In this document: positions 37,601-44,964 of the stretch, one piece after another
How positions within the stretch are numbered: position 1 is the first letter of the stretch
Layout of the letters: the number at the start of each line of letters is the position of its first letter
Virus record (IMG/VR): IMGVR_UViG_3300045135_002615
Span: 62,001-126,000 of that record
Length of the DNA stretch: 64,000 nucleotides
Source: a virus
Reading direction: 5' to 3' (one strand)
Position numbers and translations under genes: made by a program
The notes under the pieces: generated by a model
What the model saw: the letters and a program-made list of their open reading frames with translations, nothing else
Databases searched by the model: none
Told to the model about the DNA's origin: nothing

Positions 37601-40347
37601 CTCTCACCACCTAATGAACTCGTCACAAAGTAGCTCACATACACATTAGAACCCGTCACATCACTCGTGAACGTGACCTCCTCGTTGGTGAAGCTATACC
37701 CACTAGCTAATGAAGCCCCCACATATACGGCGAGGTCTCCAATAACTTCACGACCCTCACCATTGTAAGACCACTTGTACCCATTGATGGACTCCGCTGG
37801 CTCATCCACAATCGAGAACAACAACGTCTCCGTAACACGCTCATCAGATCCCAACGGAAAATAACTCGCCTCTACCCCAACACCACTCCTTAAAGGCTCC
37901 CTAAACCTTATCACCCCTCGGCTCGCCTCATACCTGATGTCACTAACCTCCTCTACAAGCTCATCATAAACACCCGTTAGAGAAGCCCCGTTGATGTCAC
38001 ACTCCGCATGATCTAACCCCGCTAAGGGAAGACGCCTCAAGAGAACTACACCTACCCAACTAGAGTCCTCTATCCCATCTAACTTAAATACCACATACCC
38101 ATCTACCACCTCGAAACTCTGACCACCTTGAGCTACTCCCTCTGTGTACTCCATATCATCTATCAAAAGCACATATGAACCACCCAACACATGTGCGTCA
38201 CCACCCACATAGTACGGGGCTTCAATACGCTCATCCTTCAACACCACTAATGGAACTAATGAACCCCCTGAAACCCTCACACTCAACGTGTCTAAACTAG
38301 ACACCAAACCTAAGTCTAAATCCCCGTCTATACCATAGACCTTGTAGACCTTCAATGCGTCTCCCGCACTCACCTTCTCAAATACCTCCCCTACTAAACG
38401 GGTCATGTCAGGTGTCTCCTCCGCTACATAACCCTCTCGATAACCCCTATACGCTTCCCAACTAGAACCCGACTCTAGTGTACCCCCCGACACCACAACA
38501 CTCAACCCCAATACAGACTCGATACGCACATACGACTCTCCATCCGTCAACCAATCCCCTGAACGTAGCCCTTCTACCTCTACATCTAACTCTACAGACC
38601 TCTCCCCCGTCACCACAAAAACCTCCCCTCCACCTAACCTCTCTCCATATACACTCTGTAGACTCAACACTCCACCAACGCCCACCTCATAGTCCCGACC
38701 CTCCACCAAAGTCTGAGACCCCGCTCCCTCTACATACACACTCAAGGTACTCGTACCCGATAACACACCCGGTGAACTACTCAAGAGACTCGTAGCCTCC
38801 TTCACGTCACCCTCTAACGTACCCGAACCTATCCACTCAAAACCATTCGGCACCTCTCCAAACCTGTAGCTAACCTCAACCCCCTCTACAAGATCCCTGT
38901 CCCCAACCTTGAAGTGCTTACCATACCCATATACACCCACCATGTCTAAACGAGGCTCAAAGTTCAATACCTGATATGTCGAGACACCACTCACCTGACC
39001 CACAGCCTCATCGTCAAATGAATAGTAACCCACCACCGAAGGACTCGTTAAGTCCAACCTTAAACCCAACTCCGTGTGCGGCACTAAACCCAACTCTCCT
39101 AACACAACCCTCTCCCCTATCGTAGGATAACTCACCTCCGCTCCCACTACCAAATGACCCCTCGTGTCTATATACGCATCTCCTCCAACCACTACCCCAT
39201 CTAACAACTCCACCATCGACCCATTGACCAACCTAAATGAACCACTCACTTGACCCACTGGTAACAACGAAACCAATGGATTCATATACACACAACCCAC
39301 TGAACTACCCACCGCACCCACTTCCAATGACTCCTCATAGTCCCCCTCCCCATTAACTAACCAACCCGTGCGGTCACTTAACGCCCACACTAAACCACTA
39401 CCATTCGGTCTCTCCCCCGTTGCCTCCCCAATAGGCTCAATACCACTACCATCAGGTACTGAGATACGCTCCACTAACCCTACACTATCCTCCCCCAACA
39501 CAAGACCCTCATACTCATAAATAACACCCTCCTCCCCAAGCAACTCACCCGTCAATAAATCTACTTGTACCTCTCCCCTACGCACAGCTCCAAACGAACC
39601 CTCTACATACACTACATCTACATAGCCCTTACCCTTCTCTCTCAAGAGAAGATACTCATGACGTAAAGGCACTGGGCTTAACCTATCCCCACTCACCACA
39701 CTCTCAACCCCTAAGAGCTCATCACTCACATAGATGGCACTACCCGATAACCCCTTTAAAATGCCCCCCTCCACATAAGCCACTACTCCCGAACTCTCTT
39801 CTAATGGTACATCCTCACTCCCTATCAAGTACACCCCATCTAACGTGTGTAACTCCCCACTCGTACCCACCTCGTCCCCATTAGATACCTCCACTCCCTT
39901 ACCACCACCCTTCAAAACCCAACGACCTCCCTTGTACTCGAACCTTGTACGCACCGCGTCATTCTGAGTCCACCAAAAACCCATACGCCCTATCGTAGCC
40001 ACCGCACTACTCAAGCCCGCTTGATCACTCTCAATCACCGTACCCCCATACAAAATACGCAACGCTCCCGTTACACTCTCTACTACACCATCCCTTAAAC
40101 CCGTAGCATAGTAATAGAGACCTCCCACCTCCTCTATGTACGTCAACGTGATCTCCCTCTCCCCACTCCATACTGAACCATCACCCTTAGCTATCCATAA
40201 GACATCTCCAAGAGATCCTATCTCATACGCTACTCGACCCCTCACCTCTCCACCACCCACCACTCGGTTGTCTATACGCCTTAACGCAAGACCTGTCTCC
40301 TTGTCGTTCTTCTCCCCACTACGGACATCAAGTAATACTTTGCTCAT
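31618..40347 (-). CDS. giant beta-rich virion protein (2909 residues)
   Basis: This is the largest gene in the window. The ATG at 40347 (MSKVLLDVRSG) has GGAG eight bases upstream; the longer frame to 40392 lacks one. The N-terminal half is built of beta modules with a recurring theme, for example VEGRDYEVGVGGVLSL and IEGRDYELREGEVELV, like the V-x-G-x-D-Y-x-x-x-x-G-x-V-x-L modules common in large phage tail proteins. The C-terminal quarter includes a long mixed region with GSGGQVVCGIHKVPF. No enzymatic motif is seen. Base composition changes strongly along the gene: near 38.6 kb the coding strand has about 29 G to 2 C per 60 bases, near 32.1 kb 10 G to 17 C. Likely a tail-fibre-like or baseplate-peripheral protein. 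Confidence 0.7.
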   Translation of the reverse strand: MSKVLLDVRSGEKNDKETGLALRRIDNRVVGGGEVRGRVAYEIGSLGDVLWIAKGDGSVWSGEREITLTYIEEVGGLYYYATGLRDGVVESVTGALRILYGGTVIESDQAGLSSAVATIGRMGFWWTQNDAVRTRFEYKGGRWVLKGGGKGVEVSNGDEVGTSGELHTLDGVYLIGSEDVPLEESSGVVAYVEGGILKGLSGSAIYVSDELLGVESVVSGDRLSPVPLRHEYLLLREKGKGYVDVVYVEGSFGAVRRGEVQVDLLTGELLGEEGVIYEYEGLVLGEDSVGLVERISVPDGSGIEPIGEATGERPNGSGLVWALSDRTGWLVNGEGDYEESLEVGAVGSSVGCVYMNPLVSLLPVGQVSGSFRLVNGSMVELLDGVVVGGDAYIDTRGHLVVGAEVSYPTIGERVVLGELGLVPHTELGLRLDLTSPSVVGYYSFDDEAVGQVSGVSTYQVLNFEPRLDMVGVYGYGKHFKVGDRDLVEGVEVSYRFGEVPNGFEWIGSGTLEGDVKEATSLLSSSPGVLSGTSTLSVYVEGAGSQTLVEGRDYEVGVGGVLSLQSVYGERLGGGEVFVVTGERSVELDVEVEGLRSGDWLTDGESYVRIESVLGLSVVVSGGTLESGSSWEAYRGYREGYVAEETPDMTRLVGEVFEKVSAGDALKVYKVYGIDGDLDLGLVSSLDTLSVRVSGGSLVPLVVLKDERIEAPYYVGGDAHVLGGSYVLLIDDMEYTEGVAQGGQSFEVVDGYVVFKLDGIEDSSWVGVVLLRRLPLAGLDHAECDINGASLTGVYDELVEEVSDIRYEASRGVIRFREPLRSGVGVEASYFPLGSDERVTETLLFSIVDEPAESINGYKWSYNGEGREVIGDLAVYVGASLASGYSFTNEEVTFTSDVTGSNVYVSYFVTSSLGGESVLRLSSGVEVPKFSLSSGVSTMTCPVDVRDRVSVGDLISIGFSKFFVTSVTASEVGLSPTPLSSLEAESFDVLNVPVVVYDGYELRSSFRQVEGVRVESVARGTELRLSGDLSPLMGSGSLVITDGVCYRVSTVRVEEGVTILVAEGQVRAHSYTSSGTRLLVSLRASYFEGDKVLSLSTSVVGIDYKLLRYRGGVATLLIEGRDYELREGEVELVDGVVGGDQYYFLHTARGVLSPIQVAGGRVSYPRYSVSYTERRVPTDYTGLPVTAGCVVESPDTFQVTIMDKGVYGSIVASRLKAESLRSRTTSGKSVATEQTFKGVGLGLYDLLADDFVARDRIREYDGYLRPLDSVLSTATGSLVGDYDGQFKFELPIAGDWGGAGFEDPLTMEVYPRYVVLAARALEQGYMLPSDPMSVNDVRELTALMEDQGSLVENEIDDYLMVGWDRSRVFDFTTGVPVSPYVARWARASEPSIYSRLFNERTEYYTYRVPGDLDSTTNGSVIALVGNDAQGRITDITSLTLARRPARFRIVNYSRDGFADFEPLSAGKPTFILSAVELQSFPIDSTTGYPDVSQFITYGGDTPDVLTGDPSHVFGGLSVGDKLKISVDGVFHDLLNKAELAVYDGASAYKTARVGAIYQGCLVVLNGVPSSYSINGDDLYTYVPKRGDTLALSYRADLDESDAQPSTFRIGVDVGLNTATGELYDISLPSLSEPSWPLQELTGQNVPEAYAPLQGIVTFNNTNTSPFEYPALKGLDVCDAGDHDLPYLNTLGEREVLEGIQPNFEAGSAQTLNLYSGELEYEYPDEVRDDLTQITGGHLVTSEDFSNLNGFIEQTPRQGDLILLRPDDSGVDGSGATGIMELMSIDGAQLSPPFFETPSDGASYEVLNAQVHMLPSGLGSGVTFQETLIFNVATSEWDQSLVEFEFSNGFPVGDIMDKVFNTNGTFILHVYAPTTYEFHYKITFRYDGASWIVSTTSPTGVVEVATNILTVSYSATSIGVLQQPIPNVLTLAEEPQWPFNGYETWITNTLWTDLIDLDVTADIGVNTRTLSIDFFLNYRIDMRFGLNTNSYVLSDRLSFYDADADFTTWIQSDTDPSVLLAAGGGVAPLDVTPLFYVYGSLMNVWQYGGIGTQLIESYANAFSRFGYSHIRLGEAWDVIDANTLRVRSLFDIERTNDPMSLFVGAEVRDGEVIFIGSGEYGRIDPTGTTDSAPAELTNLVSFEGSLANVEEGDLVYIERGHNAGVHRVKRITPSALSATYTEQIGSSDILPVVFPTVVEVLDNGDGTGTLVTDSSDLSLYYNGSGLMEAIILLNDNYLTQPASTQNNSFDEVFYRSYIRLKYDSINGGSMTFTFSSANGTENPTYGNVDSNQVEELTYQQMNSVIGSGGQVVCGIHKVPFNFLATGLLPYEVPTSLASPLTIDLTLAGGLSVSVTVDESYIERDEEGIMRALLLPSNLVGGSWESIFPTIEDTPQGNTYGQGFLTPNDSFTLTITAEAAIHLDRAFPRLMRDYRGTTPKVFNDGTSQVRSLADEVGLGNLPAWTFTEVSTIKVRRLRRFSRIMLEMLNSLLGLKNLYEQKVGLVDHLSFTDGVYTLTSKKVDVFGVEALGGKDTQVGDFDEALKVGDYITMYDSSSDEVFKMKIVEATPGSAKGISLSGDPNGDMVSFKVTTRTHLIPQEQSFNEFLEHGFDLIYSSTARVPTENTLEDTSVDFSELITGTPSDYYLVIDPQGALEGAPLERGAPAQGDGPLGVGQPNTLDDNRGSYRVISVDGSSLTVEFISGSSNPHEIFLPSVDGDTSNPLRVTSPIDNGTYTTSSDSIEPFSYRILKRRDLLDRNLAEVVLFFRERVLSWSERVRLFNQLVPLPLTWAAYEQTDSIYLVGENDPTHPSNDLIFGVLTPHEPPYPYTDTMLSLTDRRLLVEDPQLEAQGHTLFEGMVTLIGNGISSMGMRSKRYAWINTRTNRVTGTLPRMDRIDYQNPDLTALEDII

Positions 40348-40406
40348 ATCTCTAGCTCCACTCAGATGGTCAGACCATAGACTACCACCCACATAGATAA
40401 AATATC

Positions 40407-40979
40407 TCAGAACACCGATAACGATAACGGACTACTCAACGCAGCTCCACTACCCGCTCCCGCTATCACACCACTCACCGATACACCACTCATACCCAAC
40501 CATATACCCCTACCTATACCACTCGCTAAATCCCAAGCTCGCTCACCCCTCACCCCCTCACTTATCAATGAACCCCATATCAAGTCTTCTAAGTCACTCG
40601 ATGTACCCAATATACCAACCCCTACAAAACTACCCACCACCGCACTCTCACCCACTACATCGTACACACCCGCAACAGCCTCTCCAATAGCCCTAGAAAG
40701 AACGTTTACACCCATATCCTCACCTACCCCTAGACCCGCTCCTTTAAGGCTTAAAATGAGCTGTTCTGTTAAAGGTGGAACTATGAAGCTACCCTGAGCA
40801 TATCCTGTACCCGCTACTCCCGTTGCTATGACAGGTACTACCACTAAGCTACGCAGCCAATGATACAACCCCTTCTCTACACCTAAAGCAATCGCCCTAG
40901 GATAAGGAAGTCCTACCACCTCTGCCGTGATCGTGAGGTTCAACTCTATTCTCGATGATAAGGCTCCGTCTATTAGCAT
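40407..40979 (-). CDS. glycine/valine-rich protein leading the second structural block
   Basis: The 190 residues are low in charge and rich in Gly, Val, Ala and Ser (VVVPVIATGVAGTGYAQGS; GMSGVSVSGVIAGAGSGAAL), with hydrophobic stretches but no clear helix-length membrane segment apart from about 45-60. No family is recognised. It is the first gene of the minus-strand structural unit. On the coding strand it shares the extreme G-over-C composition of the following giant gene, so both seem to have evolved under the same bias. Confidence 0.5.
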   Translation of the reverse strand: MLIDGALSSRIELNLTITAEVVGLPYPRAIALGVEKGLYHWLRSLVVVPVIATGVAGTGYAQGSFIVPPLTEQLILSLKGAGLGVGEDMGVNVLSRAIGEAVAGVYDVVGESAVVGSFVGVGILGTSSDLEDLIWGSLISEGVRGERAWDLASGIGRGIWLGMSGVSVSGVIAGAGSGAALSSPLSLSVF

Positions 40980-41270
40980 ATGCTCTCACCTAACCCCATA
41001 GATGGTTCGTAAATAAAGTCTACCAAGTGCCCCCCCCCTACCCTCACTGACACTTAAATAGTTGTTGACACACCCACACACGAAGATGTGGTGGTATGTC
41101 GGTGTCTACAGGGTGACATACGCTTCGAGTATAAAAAGACTATTGAGAGTTAAACCGACACGAAAAATGAGAGCGTTGAGTTGAGTTGGGTTCTAAGGGT
41201 AGGTATTGGGTCAGTAGGTTATTTATATGCGTATGGTGTGTAGCCCCTTAGAACTATTGAGGAGAGAGAG
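40980..41270. other. divergent intergenic region with inverted repeats and strand-composition switch
   Basis: These 291 bases, the longest non-coding stretch in the window, separate two divergent units. They hold a run of eight C near 41029-41036, GTATGTC/GACATAC arms (about 41093-41120) and a perfect 10-bp inverted repeat GTTCTAAGGG (41190-41199)/CCCTTAGAAC (41245-41254). On the minus strand TATAAATA, the T4 late-promoter consensus, lies at 41227-41220 facing the structural block. C-rich plus strand to the left turns G-rich to the right, as seen at some replication origins. Promoter region is likely; an origin is speculative. Confidence 0.45.
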
Positions 41271-41687
41271 ATGGCTAAACACGCAGAGAGAGAGATGGGC
41301 TTATTGCCTATCATGAATCCGCTATACAACTTGAGAGAGATCTCGAAGCAGATGGCGTTATTGGAGGATCACTTGAATCACCCTCGCAAGAGGTGTCCTG
41401 ATTGTATTAGGAAGCACTTCTTGACGATAGAGGCATTATTTGAGGAGGCGGTATCCTTGGACAAGGAGGGTAAGTATGTGGAGTTGCTTGATGGCAAGGC
41501 ACAGGAGATGAGAGATTTACAGGGGGCGTGGCTTGACGGCAGGGATGGTAGGGATGCGGACAAGGTATATATGGTAATAGCTCAGGGTATCCGTGCGATG
41601 CGTAAGGAGTTTGCCCCTATGTGTTTTGATGTGCGTAAGTTGGCTTCGTTGAGGGTAGCGAGCAGGTATCTTCTTAGGCGGAGGTGA
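41271..41687 (+). CDS. conserved-looking small phage protein with CPDC motif
   Basis: The 138 residues include NPLYNLREISKQMALLEDHL, a CPDCIRKHFLTIEALFEEA block and the C-terminal SLRVASRYLLRRR. I have a sense of meeting the CPDC-x-RKH-F-x-x-IEALxEEA pattern in other large phages but cannot name a function. The two cysteines could form half of a zinc site. The C-terminal RVASRYL recalls the RVAS-type N-termini of other proteins in this window. GAGGAG lies upstream of the ATG. The gene stands alone between two minus-strand units. Confidence 0.6.
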   Translation: MAKHAEREMGLLPIMNPLYNLREISKQMALLEDHLNHPRKRCPDCIRKHFLTIEALFEEAVSLDKEGKYVELLDGKAQEMRDLQGAWLDGRDGRDADKVYMVIAQGIRAMRKEFAPMCFDVRKLASLRVASRYLLRRR

Positions 41688-41697
41688 GTGGGGTTTC

Positions 41698-42954
41698 TTA
41701 GTATCTTCTTCTTAGGCGAGAATCCTGACGGCTGAACCCTTTAGGGAGGGTAGCACCTGTGAGATCAGCTCCACTGAGGTCTGCTCCACTGAGGCCAGCG
41801 TGACTGAGGCCAGCGTGACTGAGGTCTGCTCCACTGATTTTAGCGTATTCAAGGTCAGCGTGACTGAGGTTAGCATCATTGAGTTTAGCCCCATTGAGTT
41901 CAGCACCATTGAGTTTAGCCCCATTGAGTTCAGCCCCATCGAGTTTAGCCCCTTTGAGGTTAGCTTCACTGAGGTTAGCTTCAATGAGCTGAGCATCATA
42001 GAGTTTAGCTTTAGTGAGGTTAGCACCATTGAGATAAGCTCCTGTGAGATCAGCATAACTGAGGTCAGCCCCACTGAGGTCAGCTCCTGCGAGTTTAGCT
42101 TTAGTGAGGTTAGACCCCATGAGGTAAGCCTTAGTGAGCTTAGCCTTAGTGAGGTTCGCCCCTGTGAGTTTAAACCTAACGAGGTTAGTTCCACTGAGGT
42201 CAGCGTGACTGAGGTTCGCCCCATTGAGTTCAGCCTCATAGAGTTTAGCCCCTGTGAGTTTAGCCCCTGTGAGATCAGCATCTGTGAGATCAGCCCCCTC
42301 AAGGTTGGCTCCACTGAGGTCAGCCTTACTGAGATCTGCATCTGTGAGGTCAGCCTTTCTGAGATCAGCACCCTTGAGGTTAGCGTTATTGAGCTCAGCA
42401 TCTGTGAGATCAGCTTCAGTGAGGTTAGCCCCACTGAGATCAGCCTTACTGAGCTTAGCTCCTATTAGGTCAGCCCCTCTGAGATCAGCATCTGTGAGAT
42501 CAGCCTTACTGAGATCAGCGTTATTGAGATAAGCATCTGTGAGATCAGCCCCTCTGAGATCAGCACCCTTGAGGTTAGCGTTATTGAGCTCAGCGACAGT
42601 GAGATCTGCATCAGTGAGATCTGCATCAGTGAGGTCAGCCTTTGTGAGGTTAGCCCCTCTGAGGTTAGCCCCTCTGAGCTTAGCCCCAATGAGCTTAGCC
42701 CCAATGAGATCAGCCTTACTGAGCTCAGCCTCACTGAGATCAGTCCAACTGAGATCAACACCACTGAGATCAGTCCAACTGAGGTCAAGACCACTGAGGT
42801 CTTGACCTGAGAAGTCTTTCTCCCCCTTAGCGAGTGCCTCCACTAGGGACTCCCTAGTGTGCTTAAGATTGCCCTTTAGGGAGGCTTGCTTCTCTAGATG
42901 AGAGATACGGTTTTCGATTTGAGCGATTTTTTGACTGGTTGTTAAGTGTCTCAT
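41698..42954 (-). CDS. pentapeptide-repeat protein with MRHLTTSQ tag (copy 4)
   Basis: The 418 residues start MRHLTTSQKIAQIE and RISHLEKQAS, the shared tag. From about residue 45 to 405 they consist of roughly 70 pentapeptide repeats of the form A-(D/N)-L-x-x (ADLTDADLSKADL and similar), then a basic tail ending RLRRRY. Pentapeptide repeats fold into a square beta-helix. Some members (Qnr, MfpA) mimic DNA and inhibit gyrase; others are of unknown role. At this length the helix would be about 17 coils, longer than Qnr. The repeats are also near-identical at DNA level, so the gene is prone to expansion and contraction. Combination with the tag suggests a virion-carried protein. Confidence 0.85.
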   Translation of the reverse strand: MRHLTTSQKIAQIENRISHLEKQASLKGNLKHTRESLVEALAKGEKDFSGQDLSGLDLSWTDLSGVDLSWTDLSEAELSKADLIGAKLIGAKLRGANLRGANLTKADLTDADLTDADLTVAELNNANLKGADLRGADLTDAYLNNADLSKADLTDADLRGADLIGAKLSKADLSGANLTEADLTDAELNNANLKGADLRKADLTDADLSKADLSGANLEGADLTDADLTGAKLTGAKLYEAELNGANLSHADLSGTNLVRFKLTGANLTKAKLTKAYLMGSNLTKAKLAGADLSGADLSYADLTGAYLNGANLTKAKLYDAQLIEANLSEANLKGAKLDGAELNGAKLNGAELNGAKLNDANLSHADLEYAKISGADLSHAGLSHAGLSGADLSGADLTGATLPKGFSRQDSRLRRRY

Positions 42955-43007
42955 GAGTGAGTCCTTTCTTAGTTGAGTTGGTTAAGGTATAGATAAATTA
43001 AAAAGGC

Positions 43008-43035
43008 GACCCGCTTCCTTGACTAGGAAGAGGTC
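43008..43035 (-). terminator. Rho-independent terminator of the 43-47 kb operon
   Basis: On the minus strand GACC and CTTCCT pair with AGGAAG and GGTC across a small interior loop, followed by a T-rich tract (CCTTTTTAATTT). It lies directly after the stop codon at 43040, closing the unit that runs from 47154. Confidence 0.7.
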
Positions 43036-43039
43036 TGTT

Positions 43040-43396
43040 TTAGTCCGCGTGGGTGATCTTTACGTTGTAGTCACCGCCCATGTCGTATGAAGGGATATGT
43101 AGGGTCATCCCCTCCCATGTGACGAGGCGGGGGTCAGTATAAACAAAGAGAGCATCCTCAGCATCCTCCTCATCACAGAGATGCTCAGGGCAGATAAGGA
43201 GAATGCCTGATTGAAGATAGAGGGTATCACCTGTAGACAGATGATAGTGACCGACCCCCAACCTAATGGCTACTAGAGGTGTGTGCCCGCCGACATAGAA
43301 CAGATTAGCTTGACCTTTGTTGGGGGTATTCTCCAATAGAGTCTCGATATGTTCCTCAGCAATAGCGTGTATGGGGTCTCCGAGATAGCACTTCAT
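43040..43396 (-). CDS. unknown acidic protein, last gene of the operon
   Basis: The 118 residues (MKCYLGDPIHAIAEEHIETL...) include a compact beta region (ANLFYVGGHTPLVAIRLGVG) and ICPEHLCDEEDAEDALF. Two cysteines and several histidines are present, but no family is recognised. The start at 43396 has AAGGA upstream and follows the previous stop by four bases. A terminator follows. Confidence 0.5.
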   Translation of the reverse strand: MKCYLGDPIHAIAEEHIETLLENTPNKGQANLFYVGGHTPLVAIRLGVGHYHLSTGDTLYLQSGILLICPEHLCDEEDAEDALFVYTDPRLVTWEGMTLHIPSYDMGGDYNVKITHAD

Positions 43397-43400
43397 TAGT

Positions 43401-43811
43401 TTAATCCTTCTTAAGGAACTTGACTTGGTGGGTTGCAGGCTTGTTAGGCAACCTGTTGAGGAGTTGGTCCACCTCAGCTTGAGGGGCTTCCTTATAGAGA
43501 GCCCATCTGAGGTTGCGGCTCTCGGCAATGTACTTCTCATAGAGATCAATGCCGAGTGCTTCAATGAGTTGATCCCTTGACAGCCCCTCTAGGGAGACCG
43601 AGGGTCGTTGAGGTACAACGAGAGCCTTTGAGCGGATACCATTAAAGGTAATGGTCTCTTGTCCGTCACCTGTGTGGTCAATGAGCTCTTGTTTAAAGTC
43701 CCGTACAATGTCTTGAGCGAGGTGGCTGAGATACCACAGCTTAGAAGCGGCATCAATGCGGTGCTCAAGAGGTGCGTTCGTGTCTTGCACGATGTCAAAG
43801 AGATAGTTCAT
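43401..43811 (-). CDS. unknown helical protein of the operon
   Basis: The 136 residues are largely helical (MNYLFDIVQDTNAPLEHRID; HLAQDIVRDFKQELIDH) with a short basic C-terminus (QVKFLKKD). No family is recognised. The ATG overlaps the stop of the preceding paralogue gene (ATGA) and GGAGG lies six bases upstream, so it is translationally coupled. Confidence 0.5.
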   Translation of the reverse strand: MNYLFDIVQDTNAPLEHRIDAASKLWYLSHLAQDIVRDFKQELIDHTGDGQETITFNGIRSKALVVPQRPSVSLEGLSRDQLIEALGIDLYEKYIAESRNLRWALYKEAPQAEVDQLLNRLPNKPATHQVKFLKKD

Positions 43812-44374
43812 GTCACCACCTCCCACTCATGGTACCACCTTGTCCTTGAAGTGCGATTTGTTGTCGCTGCGACCACAGGACCAAGTGATAGGGTAACCTC
43901 ATACTGAGCCCCACTCTTAGCCCCTTTGATAGTGACCTTCGAGCCCACGGGGATCGTCTCTAAGTTGTCAAAGAACGCCTTGACTGAGGCGAGTTCATTT
44001 TTTTCAGGGATGCGGTACTTGAGCTTTTTGAGCTCAACACGCCGCGTGTGTTTTGCAGGTTGGTTAGGGTGCCCTAAAACAACTAGGTCATCTTCCTTAT
44101 GGAGAATGAAGAAGTCCATACCCTTGAGGTACCCACTCGTCACAGAGACAGGTGTACCTACTTCAAGGGGTAGATTCTTGTAGTAGTCCTTAATCTCTTT
44201 GACCACCTTCCTCACAGGCTTGGGGTCATGGTAGGTGGTAGCCACATCAAGGCTGATACCACACAGAGGTTGCTCAACTAAGTCAATGTCATATCCATCA
44301 GGGTTGGTGCCGTTCATGGCGTAGTAGTTGATGCAGATCTGCTCCGCGAGGAGCTTGTTCTTGTTAAAGTCCAT
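43808..44374 (-). CDS. tandem paralogue C: helical head with KOW/SH3-like domains
   Basis: This is the third of three adjacent paralogues (with 44374-44964 and 44961-45530). The 188 residues start MDFNKNKLLAEQICINYYAM and share the block NPDGYDIDLV...LCGISLDVATTY, then a conserved helix (KEIKDYYKNLPLEVGT). Two segments, VGTPVSVTSGYLKGMDFFIL and VGSKVTIKGAKSGAQYEV, resemble KOW/SH3-like beta barrels that bind nucleic acid or protein. The head region is about 70-80% alike in the paralogues while the barrels differ. Function unknown; a multi-subunit complex is plausible. Confidence 0.6.
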   Translation of the reverse strand: MDFNKNKLLAEQICINYYAMNGTNPDGYDIDLVEQPLCGISLDVATTYHDPKPVRKVVKEIKDYYKNLPLEVGTPVSVTSGYLKGMDFFILHKEDDLVVLGHPNQPAKHTRRVELKKLKYRIPEKNELASVKAFFDNLETIPVGSKVTIKGAKSGAQYEVTLSLGPVVAATTNRTSRTRWYHEWEVVT

Positions 44375-44964
44375 TATGACACCACCTCCAGCTCACAGGT
44401 GAGCCGATGAGGTCCCCATGTAGCATCCTTATCCTCAGCGACTCGAACATACAAGTTGTTCGGCTCAACCTCAATAACCCACCTTAACCCATCGAACGAA
44501 GGTGAGGTCACCTTGTCACCGACAGAGATATCTTTATGTTGGTACTCGACCTCGTCCTTGTTAAGAGGGCGAGACCTGAGCTGAGAGATCTTAACCCATG
44601 TGGTTGACACATAGGAGGTGAGGGGGCTCTCAGACTTTGGGTAGTCAAATGAGACCAAAGCATTGTCGCCCAAGACTTTTAAGATAATAGCCTGAGCCCC
44701 CTTGTACCTCCCCGACTTTGGCACAACAGTAGTACCTACCTCAAGGGGTAGGTTCTTGTAGTAGTCCTTGATCTCCTTGATCATCTTCTTAGCGACACTA
44801 GGTGTGCTGTAGGTGGTAGCCACATCAAGGCTGATACCACAAAGGGGGTAACCCACTAAGTCAATGTCATATCCATCAGGGAAGGTACCATGCATGGCGA
44901 AGTAGTTGATGCAGATCTGCTCCGCGAGACGGCGGTTGGCATCTTTGAATGGGTAGTCAATCAT
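44374..44964 (-). CDS. tandem paralogue B: helical head with KOW/SH3-like domains
   Basis: The 196 residues begin MIDYPFKDANRRLAEQICIN and share with its neighbours the YFAMHG-x-x-PDGYD block, LCGISLDVATTY and KEIKDYYKNLPLEVGT. Two beta modules follow: VGTTVVPKSGRYKGAQAIIL, and a second around VGDKVTSPSFDGLRWVIEV. It touches paralogue C by a one-base stop/start overlap and overlaps paralogue A by four bases. The DNA of A, B and C is clearly related, so the set arose by tandem duplication. Function unknown. Confidence 0.6.
   Translation of the reverse strand: MIDYPFKDANRRLAEQICINYFAMHGTFPDGYDIDLVGYPLCGISLDVATTYSTPSVAKKMIKEIKDYYKNLPLEVGTTVVPKSGRYKGAQAIILKVLGDNALVSFDYPKSESPLTSYVSTTWVKISQLRSRPLNKDEVEYQHKDISVGDKVTSPSFDGLRWVIEVEPNNLYVRVAEDKDATWGPHRLTCELEVVS

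Noticed and set aside
38478-38795. Pro/Thr/His-rich plus-strand frame of 105 codons inside the giant gene
   Set aside because: Stop codons are rare here because the plus strand is extremely C-rich; no ribosome site and the opposite strand is clearly coding.
41800-42468. Long plus-strand open frames opposite the pentapeptide-repeat gene
   Set aside because: They are reading-frame shadows of the 15-base coding repeat; there is no ribosome site and the translation is a monotonous Glu/Val/Ser repeat.
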